This document shows positions 8,645 through 17,945 of a DNA stretch of 64,000 nucleotides, piece after piece. The stretch comes from Amphritea sp. (GTDB lineage Bacteria; Pseudomonadota; Gammaproteobacteria; Pseudomonadales; Balneatricaceae). The notes beneath the pieces are model-generated. The model was not told the origin of the DNA. It was given only the letters and a program-made list of their open reading frames with translations, and did no database searches. A program made the position numbers and the translations under genes. The stretch covers positions 425,714 to 489,713 of the forward strand of contig NZ_JADGEW010000001.1 of NCBI RefSeq assembly GCF_016744155.1, in the 5' to 3' direction. Every line of letters starts with the position of its first letter. The stretch's first letter is position 1.

Positions 8645-9987
8645 GATCGATTCAATCCCGGCTCAATGTTAATTTTATCGTCGTAACGGTGATTTTGTTC
8701 GGCCTTTTCTGGGTGGGGCAAAGCTGGTTTCTGCGGCAGATGGCCTATGAATTTGTTGCTTCCCGACTGAATAGTGATGCGTACTCTGTGTTGCGTGCCG
8801 TTGAGATGGATATAGGCTCTGGCTGGCGCATCAATTTGGATAACACTTCCTCTGTATATCAGCAGCCGATGTCTGGGCACTATTTTCAGGTCGCCGTCGA
8901 TGGTAAATGGTTCTACTCACGTTCATTGTGGGATGGGCAGATTCCTTCGGCCGGCGGTAATGATATAGGTCAGGAAAATATCAGCCTGGTCGAACAGAAC
9001 AATAAGCCTACTCTGGTTTATTCGAATAAATTTATGAAGCAGGGTCGGGAAATTCAGGTGATACTGGCTGAAGATATTAGCCGTATAGATGAATCTCTCA
9101 GTCAGTTAGGCTGGCTGCTGGCCGGTTTGGGGACTGTCGGGCTGATGATTTTGCTGGCGTTGCAGATCTTTATTATCCGCCGTGGCCTGTGTTCGCTGGT
9201 GGATGTAAAGAAAGATATATTACGTTTAAAGTCGGGAGACGTGCGTCAGCTTTCGTCTACCAATACCGCTGAAATTGAACCGTTGGTGACAGAAATCAAC
9301 TATCTGGTTCAAAATATGGAGCTGCGGTTACAGCGTTCACGTAATGCGGTGGGTAATCTTGCCCACGCTGCGAAAACACCTCTGACGGTGATTGATCGTC
9401 ATGTGGATGTGCTTCTCGAAGAGGATATTGAGCAGGGCCAGGGAATTAAAGAACAGTCCACTCGATTGCGAGAGATGATAGAGCGCGAGTTGACCCGGGC
9501 GAGAATTGCCGGTGCAGCTTTGCCGGGTCAACGGATCTATATCGGTGAAGAGTTGGAAAAACTAACACGTACTCTGAAAGCTATCTACCGAGAGAAAGCG
9601 CTGGTGTTTAAATTGGATATCAGCGCCAAAAGTTATTTTCCTGGCGAGCGTGATGACCTAGTCGAACTGATGGGTAATCTGCTGGATAATGCCAGTAAAT
9701 GGGCCGAGAGCGAGATCCGGATTAAGGCACATATGGACGACCACTGTCTCGAGCTGGTGGTGGAGGACGATGGCCCCGGTATCCCGTCAGATGCCCGTGA
9801 ACGCTTGTTGAATCGGGGTGAGCGCCTTGATGAGTCCACTACCGGACACGGACTGGGTATGAGTATTATCACTGAGATAGTTCGCCAGTATCAGGGTAAA
9901 CTTATGCTGGATTCTTCTCAACGATTGGGGGGGCTGGAGGTGCAGGTGGTACTGCCGCGCCAGGCCGACCTTGAGCTTCCGGACTAA
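8641..9987 (+). CDS. PhoQ-like sensor histidine kinase
   Basis: A 448-residue membrane kinase. A first membrane helix lies at about residues 10-30 and a second at about 155-180, enclosing a periplasmic sensor segment; a HAMP-like linker follows. The phospho-accepting histidine is His242 in NLAHAAKTPLTV. The ATPase domain shows GNLLDNASKWA (N box), DDGPGIP (G1) and GHGLGMSI (G2). The TTG start overlaps the regulator stop. With the PepSY protein this makes a three-gene sensing operon; the ligand cannot be told from the sequence. Confidence 0.92.
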   Translation: MRSIQSRLNVNFIVVTVILFGLFWVGQSWFLRQMAYEFVASRLNSDAYSVLRAVEMDIGSGWRINLDNTSSVYQQPMSGHYFQVAVDGKWFYSRSLWDGQIPSAGGNDIGQENISLVEQNNKPTLVYSNKFMKQGREIQVILAEDISRIDESLSQLGWLLAGLGTVGLMILLALQIFIIRRGLCSLVDVKKDILRLKSGDVRQLSSTNTAEIEPLVTEINYLVQNMELRLQRSRNAVGNLAHAAKTPLTVIDRHVDVLLEEDIEQGQGIKEQSTRLREMIERELTRARIAGAALPGQRIYIGEELEKLTRTLKAIYREKALVFKLDISAKSYFPGERDDLVELMGNLLDNASKWAESEIRIKAHMDDHCLELVVEDDGPGIPSDARERLLNRGERLDESTTGHGLGMSIITEIVRQYQGKLMLDSSQRLGGLEVQVVLPRQADLELPD

Positions 9988-10096
9988 AATAAACCCCTCA
10001 CATCTTAAATATTCTGCTAATGTCCCCATCTCAGGGGTATGTGAAAGGCGATATCACTGCTAGAATAACCGCCTTATTTTTTGAAGGAATCCCTTA

Positions 10097-10708
10097 GTGT
10101 CCGTTAAGTACGTAGCATCATCTAAGCTGCCGACCCCTTGGGGTATTTTTACCATGGTGGGGTTTGAAGACCTGGAATCCGGAAAAGAGCATGTGGTTCT
10201 GACTTTTGGTGAAGTGGATTCGGGTAAGCCGATTCTGGCGCGCATCCATTCAGAGTGTCTGACTGGTGATGCGCTCTTCTCGCTGCGTTGTGATTGTGGT
10301 TTCCAGTTACAGGAAGCGCTGAAGCGGATTAGTGAAGAGGGAGCCGGAGTGCTGCTTTATCTGCGTCAGGAAGGTCGTGGTATTGGGCTGCTGAATAAAA
10401 TTAAGGCTTATCATCTGCAGGATGGCGGTGCGGACACCGTAGAAGCTAATGAGAAATTGGGCTTTGCTGCGGACCTGCGTGATTACAGTATGTGTCAGGT
10501 GATGCTCGAACACCTTAATATTAAGAGTGTGAACCTGATGACCAACAATCCCCGCAAGGTGAAAGCGTTAGAAAAGTATGGTTTAAACGTAGCTGCACGG
10601 GTGCCCCTGCAAGTGGGTAAAAACCGTCACAATGAGCACTACTTAGCGACTAAAATGGGTAAGCTCGGACATCTGATGAGTGAAGAACATTTCCAGGATG
10701 AAGATTAA
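10097..10708 (+). CDS. ribA: GTP cyclohydrolase II
   Basis: A 203-residue stand-alone RibA that opens GTP to start riboflavin synthesis. The zinc site is intact: [19 protein letters not shown] near residues 54-72; the catalytic RQEGRGIGL is near residue 91 and TNNPRK near residue 149. The start is GTG with GAAGGA 8 bases upstream. It is outside the rib operon and supplies the activity missing from the RibA-like domain of RibBA (3976-5094). A bidirectional terminator follows. Confidence 0.96.
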   Translation: MSVKYVASSKLPTPWGIFTMVGFEDLESGKEHVVLTFGEVDSGKPILARIHSECLTGDALFSLRCDCGFQLQEALKRISEEGAGVLLYLRQEGRGIGLLNKIKAYHLQDGGADTVEANEKLGFAADLRDYSMCQVMLEHLNIKSVNLMTNNPRKVKALEKYGLNVAARVPLQVGKNRHNEHYLATKMGKLGHLMSEEHFQDED

Positions 10709-10725
10709 TAGATCTCATTTCTAAT

Positions 10726-10754
10726 AAAAAAACCGGCTGAAGCCGGTTTTTTTA
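10726..10754. terminator. Bidirectional terminator between ribA and dxs
   Basis: Stem AACCGGCT (10731-10738) with AGCCGGTT (10741-10748), flanked by A7 on one side and T-runs on the other, so it can stop transcription from both convergent genes. Confidence 0.9.
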
Positions 10755-10769
10755 TGGCAGGAGTTTAGT

Positions 10770-12548
10770 CTAATTAAGAATACCTTTTATGGCCGCCACT
10801 ATTCCCTGACTATCTAGCCCGCACTCATTCAGTTGCTCTGCACGCGTTGCATGTTCAATCCAGCGATCAGGAATGCCGAGGCTAAGTAATAGGTTGCTGT
10901 ATTGCTGAGCATGTAAGTACTCGCTTACTTCAGCGCCAGCGCCACCTTTTATTGAGTGATCTTCAAGGGTGATGAGCAGAGGGTACTCTTTTACCAGTTG
11001 GTCAACCATCTCCCGATCCAGGGGTTTCACAAAACGCATATCAACCAGCGTCAGGTTGAGCTGTTCCGCAGCCGCCTTCGCTTCGTTGAGAAGTGGGCCG
11101 AAATTCAATAAAGCGCCGCGTTTCCCTTGTCGTATTAACCGGGCTTTACCGAGAGCCACGGGCTCTGTTTTTATGACACTGCGTCCCGGCCCTTTGCCTC
11201 GGGGATAGCGAACAGCAGCCGGGCCTGAGTATTCATAGCCTGTCTGTAGCAAATTGCATAGTTCCTGCTCATCCGATGGAACCATAATTACCATGCCGGG
11301 AATACAACGCAGGTAGCTGATATCAAAACAGCCTGCGTGGGTTGCGCCGTCTTCGCCGACCAGTCCTGCACGGTCGATGGCAAAGAGTATGTCGAGATTC
11401 TGGATCGCGACATCATGGATGAGCTGATCATAGGCCCGTTGCAAAAAAGTCGAATAGATCGCCACGATAGGTTTCATATTCCGGCAGGCCATACCGGCTG
11501 CCAGAGTGACGGCGTGCTGCTCTGCGATAGCCACATCAAAAAAACGTTCGCTGAAGCGTTGTGAAAACTCAATCAGATCGGAGCCTTCACTCATTGCCGG
11601 GGTTATACCGACGGTGCGCGAGTCATTTTCCGCTAGATTACAGATCCAGCGACCAAAGATATGAGCGTAGTTTGGTTGTTTGGTCTGAGGCGCTAATTGA
11701 GGCTGAGTGATGGGCTCAATCTTGGTGATCGCATGATAACCGACCGGGTCTTTCTCAGCGGGGGCGAAACCCTTGCCTTTGAGGGTCGTTATGTGAAGAA
11801 ACTGTGGTCCCTTCGCCTTGAGCGAGCGTTGCAGTGCCGGTATCAACTTGTCGAAATCATGACCGTCGACGGGGCCGCTATAGTGAAAATCAACCGCCTC
11901 GAACAGTGCGGCAGTGGTGGCACCCATTTTGTCTTTCAGGTTTTTGGCCAGGTAGGTGGCCAGGCCGCCTTCATTCCTGGAGATCGACATATCATTATCA
12001 TTCAGGATAACCAGCAGATCGGCATTAGTATGGGCTGCATGGTTGAGTGCTTCAAACGCCATCCCTGCCGTCATTGCTCCATCCCCTATGATAGCGACGG
12101 TTTTATGTTCAAAGCCTTGCAGGCGGTCTGCCAGAGCCATTCCCAGGGCCGCACTGATCGAAGTGCTGGAGTGTCCGGTACCGAAATCATCGTACTGACT
12201 TTCACTGATACGGGGAAAAGGCGCTAACCCCTCTTTTTGGCGGATGCTGAGCAATGCATCTTTACGACCCGTAAGAATCTTATGGGGGTAACTTTGATGG
12301 CCTACATCCCAGATCAGGTGGTCATCCGGTGTATTTAGTAGGTAGTGCAGCGCTATGGTTAGTTCTGTGACACCAAGCCCTGCTCCAAAATGTCCGCCGG
12401 TCTGACCCACGGAATAGAGCAAAAAAGCTCGTAGCTGTTCTGCGACTTCTGGCAGTTGCTCAGGGGGCAGTTGACGCAGGTCAGCGGGAGAGGCAATGCT
12501 GTCCAGTATGGGGGTAGCCGGGCGGGATTCAGGGATAGAGTAGAACAT
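10770..12548 (-). CDS. dxs: 1-deoxy-D-xylulose-5-phosphate synthase
   Basis: A 592-residue thiamine-diphosphate enzyme that joins pyruvate and glyceraldehyde 3-phosphate, the first step of the MEP isoprenoid pathway. Seen are the N-terminal His motif GGHFGAGLG, the TPP-binding region GDGAMTAGMAFEALN with NDNDMSIS, and the transketolase-type second domain (AEQHAVTLAAGMA, FAIDRAGLVGEDG). The ATG at 12548 matches the usual start; a TTG at 12557 overlapping the ispA stop would add three residues. It is translationally linked to ispA upstream. Confidence 0.96.
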   Translation of the reverse strand: MFYSIPESRPATPILDSIASPADLRQLPPEQLPEVAEQLRAFLLYSVGQTGGHFGAGLGVTELTIALHYLLNTPDDHLIWDVGHQSYPHKILTGRKDALLSIRQKEGLAPFPRISESQYDDFGTGHSSTSISAALGMALADRLQGFEHKTVAIIGDGAMTAGMAFEALNHAAHTNADLLVILNDNDMSISRNEGGLATYLAKNLKDKMGATTAALFEAVDFHYSGPVDGHDFDKLIPALQRSLKAKGPQFLHITTLKGKGFAPAEKDPVGYHAITKIEPITQPQLAPQTKQPNYAHIFGRWICNLAENDSRTVGITPAMSEGSDLIEFSQRFSERFFDVAIAEQHAVTLAAGMACRNMKPIVAIYSTFLQRAYDQLIHDVAIQNLDILFAIDRAGLVGEDGATHAGCFDISYLRCIPGMVIMVPSDEQELCNLLQTGYEYSGPAAVRYPRGKGPGRSVIKTEPVALGKARLIRQGKRGALLNFGPLLNEAKAAAEQLNLTLVDMRFVKPLDREMVDQLVKEYPLLITLEDHSIKGGAGAEVSEYLHAQQYSNLLLSLGIPDRWIEHATRAEQLNECGLDSQGIVAAIKGILN

Positions 12549-12553
12549 AGTGA

Positions 12554-13432
12554 TCAATACTGTCGCTCAACGATGTAATCTGCAAGCCAATGAAGCGGCT
12601 CGGCCGCCTCATTAAAGCAGGTGATGCTGTCATGTGCTTGCTGATTCAGTAGGGCGAGTTTCTGTTTGGCGCCCGCCATACCTAATAGCGCAGGATAGGT
12701 CGACTTTTCATGTTGCAGATCGGACCCCTGAGGCTTGCCTAAGGTCTCTGTGCTGCCTTCAATATCGAGAATATCGTCTTTTACCTGAAAGGCTAGGCCG
12801 ATAGCGCTGGCGTAGCTGTTGAGTGCTTTCAGGTCTGCTTTGCCGGCATTGTTACTGGAAAGCGCTCCCATCTCTATACTGGCGCAAATCAGCGCTCCGG
12901 TTTTATGCCGGTGCATCAGTTCCAATTGCATCGTGCTGATCTGTTTTCCTTCATTGCAGAGGTCGATGGATTGACCTCCCACCATGCCCAGATAGCCGCT
13001 GTCACGGGCCAGTACACTGACCATCTGTAGTCGAACATCAGCGGGTAGGCTATTGTCTGTGGTGAGCAATTCGAAGGCTAGCGCTTGCAGCCCGTCGCCG
13101 GCCAGGATTGCCGTCGCTTCATCAAAAGCGATATGACAAGTTGGTTTCCCCCGCCGCAGCTCATCATCGTCCATCGCCGGGAGGTCATCATGAACCAGTG
13201 AATAGCTATGGATGCATTCGATCGCGCAGGCGGCAGAGTCTGCTTGAGATATCTGGCCATCAAGAAGCTGATTTGCCATATATACCAGCACTGGCCGAAC
13301 CCGCTTACCGCCGTTAAACAGTGAGTAGTTCATTGCCAGACGAACCTGTTCGGCATCCGACGTATTTTGCAGTACGGTTGTCAGCTGTTGCTCAACTCTT
13401 TTCTGATACTGCTGTAGCAGCTTCCCTTCCAT
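12554..13432 (-). CDS. ispA: (2E,6E)-farnesyl diphosphate synthase
   Basis: A 292-residue prenyltransferase condensing IPP with DMAPP and GPP. Both aspartate-rich motifs are present: DDLPAMDDDE near residue 85 and VKDDILD near residue 225. The start was set at 13432 because AGAGGAG lies 7 bases upstream; a longer frame starts at 13456 inside xseB. The gene sits between xseB and dxs in the conserved xseB-ispA-dxs order, with the xseB stop just ahead of the start codon. Confidence 0.95.
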   Translation of the reverse strand: MEGKLLQQYQKRVEQQLTTVLQNTSDAEQVRLAMNYSLFNGGKRVRPVLVYMANQLLDGQISQADSAACAIECIHSYSLVHDDLPAMDDDELRRGKPTCHIAFDEATAILAGDGLQALAFELLTTDNSLPADVRLQMVSVLARDSGYLGMVGGQSIDLCNEGKQISTMQLELMHRHKTGALICASIEMGALSSNNAGKADLKALNSYASAIGLAFQVKDDILDIEGSTETLGKPQGSDLQHEKSTYPALLGMAGAKQKLALLNQQAHDSITCFNEAAEPLHWLADYIVERQY

Positions 13433-13436
13433 CAGT

Positions 13437-13676
13437 TCACTCCTCTGGAAGATCAAAGGGAACCTCTTTTAACTCCCCATTCTGCTGAATCAGCATCTGC
13501 ACCTTTTGTTCTGCCTGGGCGAGAATGGACTGGCAGTCGCGCGTCAGGCTGACGCCTTGCTCAAACGTCTGCAGAGACTGTTCCAGAGACAGTTCTCCCT
13601 GCTCTAGTTGGGTGACCATGGTCTCCAACTGTGCCAAAGAGGTTTCAAAATCAGGTGTTTTCTTTTTTGCAGACAT
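13437..13676 (-). CDS. xseB: Exodeoxyribonuclease VII small subunit
   Basis: A 79-residue, mostly coiled-coil subunit that binds XseA to form the single-strand-specific exonuclease VII. The family core is visible as [20 protein letters not shown], followed by [20 protein letters not shown]. It is the first gene of the minus-strand xseB-ispA-dxs operon and ends inside the ribosome binding region of ispA. The 234 bp upstream to the divergent pomA presumably hold both promoters. Confidence 0.92.
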   Translation of the reverse strand: MSAKKKTPDFETSLAQLETMVTQLEQGELSLEQSLQTFEQGVSLTRDCQSILAQAEQKVQMLIQQNGELKEVPFDLPEE

Positions 13677-13910
13677 AGGATGTACCGTCGGGTTGGAACC
13701 GTTTAAATGGCGACAAACTACCGGACAGGCCGGTTTTGGTCAATCAGACCAATAAATTGTACTCGAAACAGTGGGAAATAGGTGAACCCGGTAAATTTTT
13801 TGATACTATCTAGCTACAGGTAAATAGGTATGCAGCCGATAACAGATTCTACATAGGTACTGTTGGTGGTTTGGGTATCCTAACTAATTCATTAAATTGG
13901 GGAATGAAGA

Positions 13911-14669
13911 GTGGATATAGCGACGCTCGTCGGTATTTTAGGCGCCTTTGGTATCGTTATTGCCGCGATGGTAACGGGAGGCGATATAGGCGTTTTTGTT
14001 AACGTCCCGTCATTGCTGATCGTGATTGGCGGAAGTCTTTTTGTTGTACTGATGAAGTTCCCTTTAGGGCATTTTCTGGCGGTCGGCAAAGTTGTTGGTA
14101 AAGCGTTCAAATTTAAAACGGTAAAGCCCGAAGATATTATCGCTGAAACCGTCGATCTGGCTGATGCTGCTCGTAAAGGTGGTCTGCTGTCCCTTGAAGA
14201 TAAAGAGGTCAGTAGTGACTTCATGCAACGGGGTATCCAGTTACTGGTTGATGGACATGACCCTGAGATTGTTAAAGCGCTGCTGAATAAAGAAAAAGGT
14301 CTGACCACAGAACGTCATGAATATGGTTCAGATATTTTTAAAGCGATAGGTGATGTTGGCCCTGGAATGGGCATGATCGGTACCCTGGTAGGTTTGGTAC
14401 AGATGCTCTCCAATATGTCCGACCCTAAATCGATCGGTCCGGCGATGGCGGTTGCGCTTTTGACAACGCTTTATGGGGCGATGCTGGCAACAATGTTCGC
14501 TCTGCCTGTCTCAGATAAGCTGGATGTGCGTAAAGCGGAAGAAGAGCTTAATCAGTCACTGATTATTGATGGTTTGCTGGCGATTCAGGCAGGACAAAAC
14601 CCCCGCGTTATTGAACAGATGCTTCGTAACTATCTTCCTGAGAAAAAGCGCGCAGTCGCTGAAGAGTAG
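13911..14669 (+). CDS. pomA: Sodium-type flagellar motor stator protein PomA
   Basis: A 252-residue MotA-family inner-membrane stator protein. The four expected membrane segments are visible, the first two near the N-terminus (TLVGILGAFGIVIAAMV and SLLIVIGGSLFVVL) and two after residue 150 (GPGMGMIGTLVGLVQML; AVALLTTLYGAMLATMF). A GTG start follows GGGGAA. Its partner pomB is 11 bp downstream. Assignment to PomA rather than MotA rests on the strong PomB character of the partner and the protein's short length. Confidence 0.93.
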   Translation: MDIATLVGILGAFGIVIAAMVTGGDIGVFVNVPSLLIVIGGSLFVVLMKFPLGHFLAVGKVVGKAFKFKTVKPEDIIAETVDLADAARKGGLLSLEDKEVSSDFMQRGIQLLVDGHDPEIVKALLNKEKGLTTERHEYGSDIFKAIGDVGPGMGMIGTLVGLVQMLSNMSDPKSIGPAMAVALLTTLYGAMLATMFALPVSDKLDVRKAEEELNQSLIIDGLLAIQAGQNPRVIEQMLRNYLPEKKRAVAEE

Positions 14670-14680
14670 GGGATAGCAGG

Positions 14681-15634
14681 ATGAGTGAAGAAGAACATAA
14701 ATGTCCCCCCTGTCCGGCAGGTTTGCCGGGGTGGTTAGCGACCTTTGGTGACTTGATGTCACTGCTGATGTGTTTCTTCGTACTTCTATTGTCATTTTCT
14801 GAAATGGATGTGCTGAAGTTTAAACAGTTGGCAGGTTCGATGCGCGAAGCATTCGGCGTTCAGAATCAGGTTAAAGTTCAGGATATTCCGAAGGGTACCA
14901 GTATTATTGCGCAGGAATTCAGCCCAGGCCGACCGGAGCCTACGCCACTGAATGAAGTCAGGCAGATGACGCTCAATAATACTATGCAGAGCCTTGATAT
15001 CAGGACTGAAGAGGGTGAGTCTGAGATCAGTGATAAGCAAGCGGGTGAAACGGCCGAACAGCTTCGCCAGATGCTAGAAGAGCTGGAGGCTAAAGCTGAA
15101 GCAGAGGCTAAAGAGGAAGCCGTAGAGTTTGCTGCTGCGCTCCGCCAGGAGATTGGACAAGGCAGCGTTGAAGTTGATACGGATGGCAAAAAGATTGTTA
15201 TCAGGGTTAAGGAAAAAGGCTCATTTGATTCAGGTTCTGCTGAACTGAAATTTGCCTATATTCCGATAATTGCGAAGATTCGGGACGTGCTGCTTAATGT
15301 CAGCGGTAAAGTCGCAATCGAGGGGCATTCCGATAATATCCCTGTTTCCGGGGGGCGTTATGAGTCTAACTGGGGTCTGTCGACTTCCCGGGCGCTGGCA
15401 GTAGGTCACGAATTATTTGCTGATCCGCGTATTGATCAAGCTCGCTTTACGGTGATCGGCTTTGCCGATACGAAACCTTTGGCACCGAATAATACGGCTG
15501 AAAATCGCAGTACTAACCGCCGGGTAGAAATTATCATTCAGAAAGGTAATGATCCTGAAGCGCTGGAAAAACTCAAAACTCAGGGTGAGGGTGATCAGGA
15601 TTTTGGTCCGCTAGAGCCGCAAGAAGTCTTCTAA
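14681..15634 (+). CDS. pomB: Sodium-type flagellar motor stator protein PomB
   Basis: A 317-residue MotB-family protein with a short cytoplasmic N-terminus, one membrane helix (about residues 20-45) and an OmpA-like peptidoglycan-binding domain (about 190-300; GHSDNIPVSGGRYESNW, NRSTNRRVEI). The ion-binding aspartate lies in FGDLMSLLMCFFVLL. The phrase EMDVLKFKQLAGSM and the periplasmic plug region resemble Vibrio PomB, pointing to a sodium-driven motor; the coupling ion is inference. Residues about 120-150 form an Ala/Glu-rich coiled coil. Confidence 0.92.
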   Translation: MSEEEHKCPPCPAGLPGWLATFGDLMSLLMCFFVLLLSFSEMDVLKFKQLAGSMREAFGVQNQVKVQDIPKGTSIIAQEFSPGRPEPTPLNEVRQMTLNNTMQSLDIRTEEGESEISDKQAGETAEQLRQMLEELEAKAEAEAKEEAVEFAAALRQEIGQGSVEVDTDGKKIVIRVKEKGSFDSGSAELKFAYIPIIAKIRDVLLNVSGKVAIEGHSDNIPVSGGRYESNWGLSTSRALAVGHELFADPRIDQARFTVIGFADTKPLAPNNTAENRSTNRRVEIIIQKGNDPEALEKLKTQGEGDQDFGPLEPQEVF

Positions 15635-15660
15635 GGAAAGTTAAGATCTTGCTTAGATAC

Positions 15661-15690
15661 AAAAAACCCAGCTATTGCTGGGTTTTTTTA
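15661..15690. terminator. Bidirectional terminator between pomB and cytochrome c5
   Basis: Stem AACCCAGC (15665-15672), loop TATT, GCTGGGTT (15677-15684), flanked by A6 and T7. Confidence 0.92.
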
Positions 15691-15703
15691 TCTGAGAACT
15701 CTA

Positions 15704-16009
15704 TTACTTAGAGTTATCTAGCATGTGCTGGATAGCCGCTTTCATTTCGCCATCAGTACAGTCCATGCAAGTGCCTTTAGGTGGCATAGCATTGACGCCC
15801 TTAGTAGCCGAAGCTACCAGTGCATCGATACCCATAGCGGCACGTGGGCCCCACTGATCAGCTTTACCAACGATAGGAGCGCCGGCAGCACCCGTCATGT
15901 GGCATGCCATGCATTTAGTGTTATAAACGGTAGCGCCATCGCGTTCAGCCATTGCTGCAATTGGAGTCATAAGCATGGCAGTTACTGCCAGAATCATAGT
16001 CTTTTTCAT
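15704..16009 (-). CDS. Cytochrome c5 family periplasmic protein
   Basis: A 101-residue monohaem class I cytochrome c. A signal peptide spans about residues 1-21 (ending AMA), and the haem-binding motif is CMACH at about residues 33-37. The distal methionine is probably in VNAMPPKGTC. Two extra cysteines in TCMDCTD fit the disulfide found in cytochrome c5. Such proteins carry electrons in the periplasm. It is convergent with pomB and shares the terminator with it. Confidence 0.92.
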   Translation of the reverse strand: MKKTMILAVTAMLMTPIAAMAERDGATVYNTKCMACHMTGAAGAPIVGKADQWGPRAAMGIDALVASATKGVNAMPPKGTCMDCTDGEMKAAIQHMLDNSK

Positions 16010-16170
16010 CTTGCCTTCACCTTTATTAGTATCCGTAGAGAGTCGCCGTAATATCGGCCCCGGAATTTGGTCATCGAAGTGTATTCGTTAAGGGTACGTA
16101 CTGTAAATACCACATAAGGCCTGAATTGAATCTGAACTGGTAAATAATGATGTAGAACAAAGTGACTATG

Positions 16171-16374
16171 TCAGGCGTGCAGACTCATAGCGTAGATAGC
16201 TTGGTGGTGCTGATTTGATGCTTTGGCTTTCTGTACTGCTCGCTGCTTGATGTGCTCATTATAGATAGCGATGATCTGCGCAACGGGTAGGTCTAGGGTA
16301 GCCGCAATCTGGTCGGTTGTATGGCCGTCACGCATAAACTGCTCTATTTGATATTCAATGTAATTCGTCTTCAT
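16171..16374 (-). CDS. Small putative helix-turn-helix protein
   Basis: A 67-residue protein, not recognised as a named family. Residues 15-45 (TTDQIAATLDLPVAQIIAIYN) have the look of a sigma-like helix-turn-helix, and the C-terminal third is basic then histidine/alanine rich. No strong ribosome binding site precedes the ATG. It could bind DNA or be a small conserved unknown; the reading is tentative. Confidence 0.5.
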   Translation of the reverse strand: MKTNYIEYQIEQFMRDGHTTDQIAATLDLPVAQIIAIYNEHIKQRAVQKAKASNQHHQAIYAMSLHA

Positions 16375-16595
16375 TGTTTTAAACCGATTCTCTATTTTAC
16401 CGGGTTGATAATCCCAGAAATATGTTACAAAAGTATTGCGGACACTTAATTACCTAAGAATTTCAGGGTTTTTGTTGTCGTAAGGGGGGGGGATGGTATA
16501 TGTTGTATTTATTACTCAAACTGAGACATTTGTTTGAATAGGGCTCTGCGTAGTTGGCAAGGATTGGCACGCAGTAAATGAAACCAGGGGTGAAA

Positions 16596-17132
16596 ATGGA
16601 TAAAAATAATAACGCACTAAAGGCTGGTTCATATCAGAGCAAAACTTCAATATTAGGAGGGGGTATGCCGACTAGCTTGCGCGCCAGTTACGATGCCGAT
16701 GAACTGGCAGAAAAGCTGGGATTCGTGTCTTTTTCAACTGATTTTCTGATTCGTTGTTATCGTGTATTTGATGGTGATATTAAATCAGCGATTATCTTTA
16801 ACGTAATCTCTTTATGGGCTTTACGTCAGCGAGAGGGATCAGAAGAACAGCAGGAAGTTGCTGGTTTTTCCTGTAATAACCACTCCATCAGTATCGCAAC
16901 AGGTATCCCTTACGAGACTGTTCGCCGTAAAGTTAAGGCGATGGTTGAAAACGGATGGCTGGAATTTAGTGATTCATCTCACGTTGTGCTTAATTCAGAT
17001 AAATGGCGTGATGTCTTGAGTGAAGTGATAGACCCGGAACGATGTGTTGTTGGTTATGTACGAAGTACTGATGTTGCTCCCAGTTTTTCTGGTCGTGAGC
17101 GACGAGGTACACCTTCAGATCGCCGCAGCTGA
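16596..17132 (+). CDS. Putative winged-helix DNA-binding protein
   Basis: A 178-residue protein. The middle (about residues 85-130: NNHSISIATGIPYETVRRKVKAM, then ENGWLEF) reads as a winged helix-turn-helix in which a recognition helix is followed by a wing. The N-terminal 60 residues and the Arg/Ser-rich tail match nothing I recognise. The ATG at 16596 follows AGGGG with 5-base spacing and was preferred to ATG 16578, which lacks a ribosome binding site. Target genes are unknown. Confidence 0.7.
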   Translation: MDKNNNALKAGSYQSKTSILGGGMPTSLRASYDADELAEKLGFVSFSTDFLIRCYRVFDGDIKSAIIFNVISLWALRQREGSEEQQEVAGFSCNNHSISIATGIPYETVRRKVKAMVENGWLEFSDSSHVVLNSDKWRDVLSEVIDPERCVVGYVRSTDVAPSFSGRERRGTPSDRRS

Positions 17133-17150
17133 ACAATTTATGTTTTACGG

Positions 17151-17175
17151 AGGGTCGCAATCGCGGCCCTTTTTA
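17151..17175 (+). terminator. Terminator after the winged-helix gene
   Basis: AGGGTCGC (17151-17158), loop AATC, GCGGCCCT (17163-17170) with one G-T pair, followed by a T5 run. Confidence 0.75.
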
Positions 17176-17292
17176 TTGCTCGGACTCTTTCTCGTCATTC
17201 AGATCAGTTTCTAAGCAGAAAAAGATTGCCCCTCTGCCCGGTTTTCTGTCAAATTCGAGCTTCTTTATACAGTGCCTCAAGGAGCAGTGTAG

Positions 17293-17925
17293 ATGTCAGA
17301 CAGTGAACTATTCGAGCAAGTAGCCGAAGAAATTTATCGGCAGGGTTATTCTGTGCTGAGTAATGCTCTGCCTGCGGAGCTTTGTAACTCCCTGGCTGAA
17401 GAAGTTAGGCGTTTGCCTTCAGAGCGTTTTAGTCGGGCGGGAATAGGCCGCCAGGAAACCCATCTGAAAGCTGAGGTAATACGCCGGGATGAGATCTGCT
17501 GGATAGATAATTCCACAACAGCAGGCCATGACTGGCTTGAGTGGGCCGGAGGGCTTAAGCAAGCGATAAATCGGCGTTTGTTCCTGGGTTTGTTCTCGTT
17601 CGAGAGCCATTATGCCCATTACCAGACCGGTGATTTTTATAAAGTGCATCTGGACGCTTTCAGAGGCCAGCAAAACCGCGTACTGACAGTCGTGACCTAT
17701 CTCAATCCTGACTGGAACCCTGAAGACGGTGGTGAGCTGGTCATCTATCCTGAAAAGGGCAGCACCCCTTTGATGAAAGTGATGCCTGAATTTGGCACTC
17801 TGGTGGTGTTTCTCAGTGAAGAGTTTCCCCATGAGGTATTGCCGGCTAAAACTGATCGTTATAGTATTGCTGGCTGGTATCGTATCAACAGCTCTGACAG
17901 CAGCAGGATTGATCCTGAAGCCTGA
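17293..17925 (+). CDS. 2-oxoglutarate/Fe(II)-dependent oxygenase (prolyl-4-hydroxylase-like)
   Basis: A 210-residue double-stranded beta-helix oxygenase. The iron ligands are His119 and Asp121 in KVHLDAF and His180 in FPHEVL; the 2-oxoglutarate-binding arginine is in DRYSIAGWYR shortly after. The N-terminal part YSVLSNALPAELCNSL is typical of the bacterial SM-20/PHD-like group. GGAG lies a few bases before the ATG. The substrate (a protein prolyl residue or a small molecule) cannot be told. It is convergent with the next gene. Confidence 0.85.
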   Translation: MSDSELFEQVAEEIYRQGYSVLSNALPAELCNSLAEEVRRLPSERFSRAGIGRQETHLKAEVIRRDEICWIDNSTTAGHDWLEWAGGLKQAINRRLFLGLFSFESHYAHYQTGDFYKVHLDAFRGQQNRVLTVVTYLNPDWNPEDGGELVIYPEKGSTPLMKVMPEFGTLVVFLSEEFPHEVLPAKTDRYSIAGWYRINSSDSSRIDPEA

Positions 17926-17945
17926 TGCTGCCAGAGATCACGCAG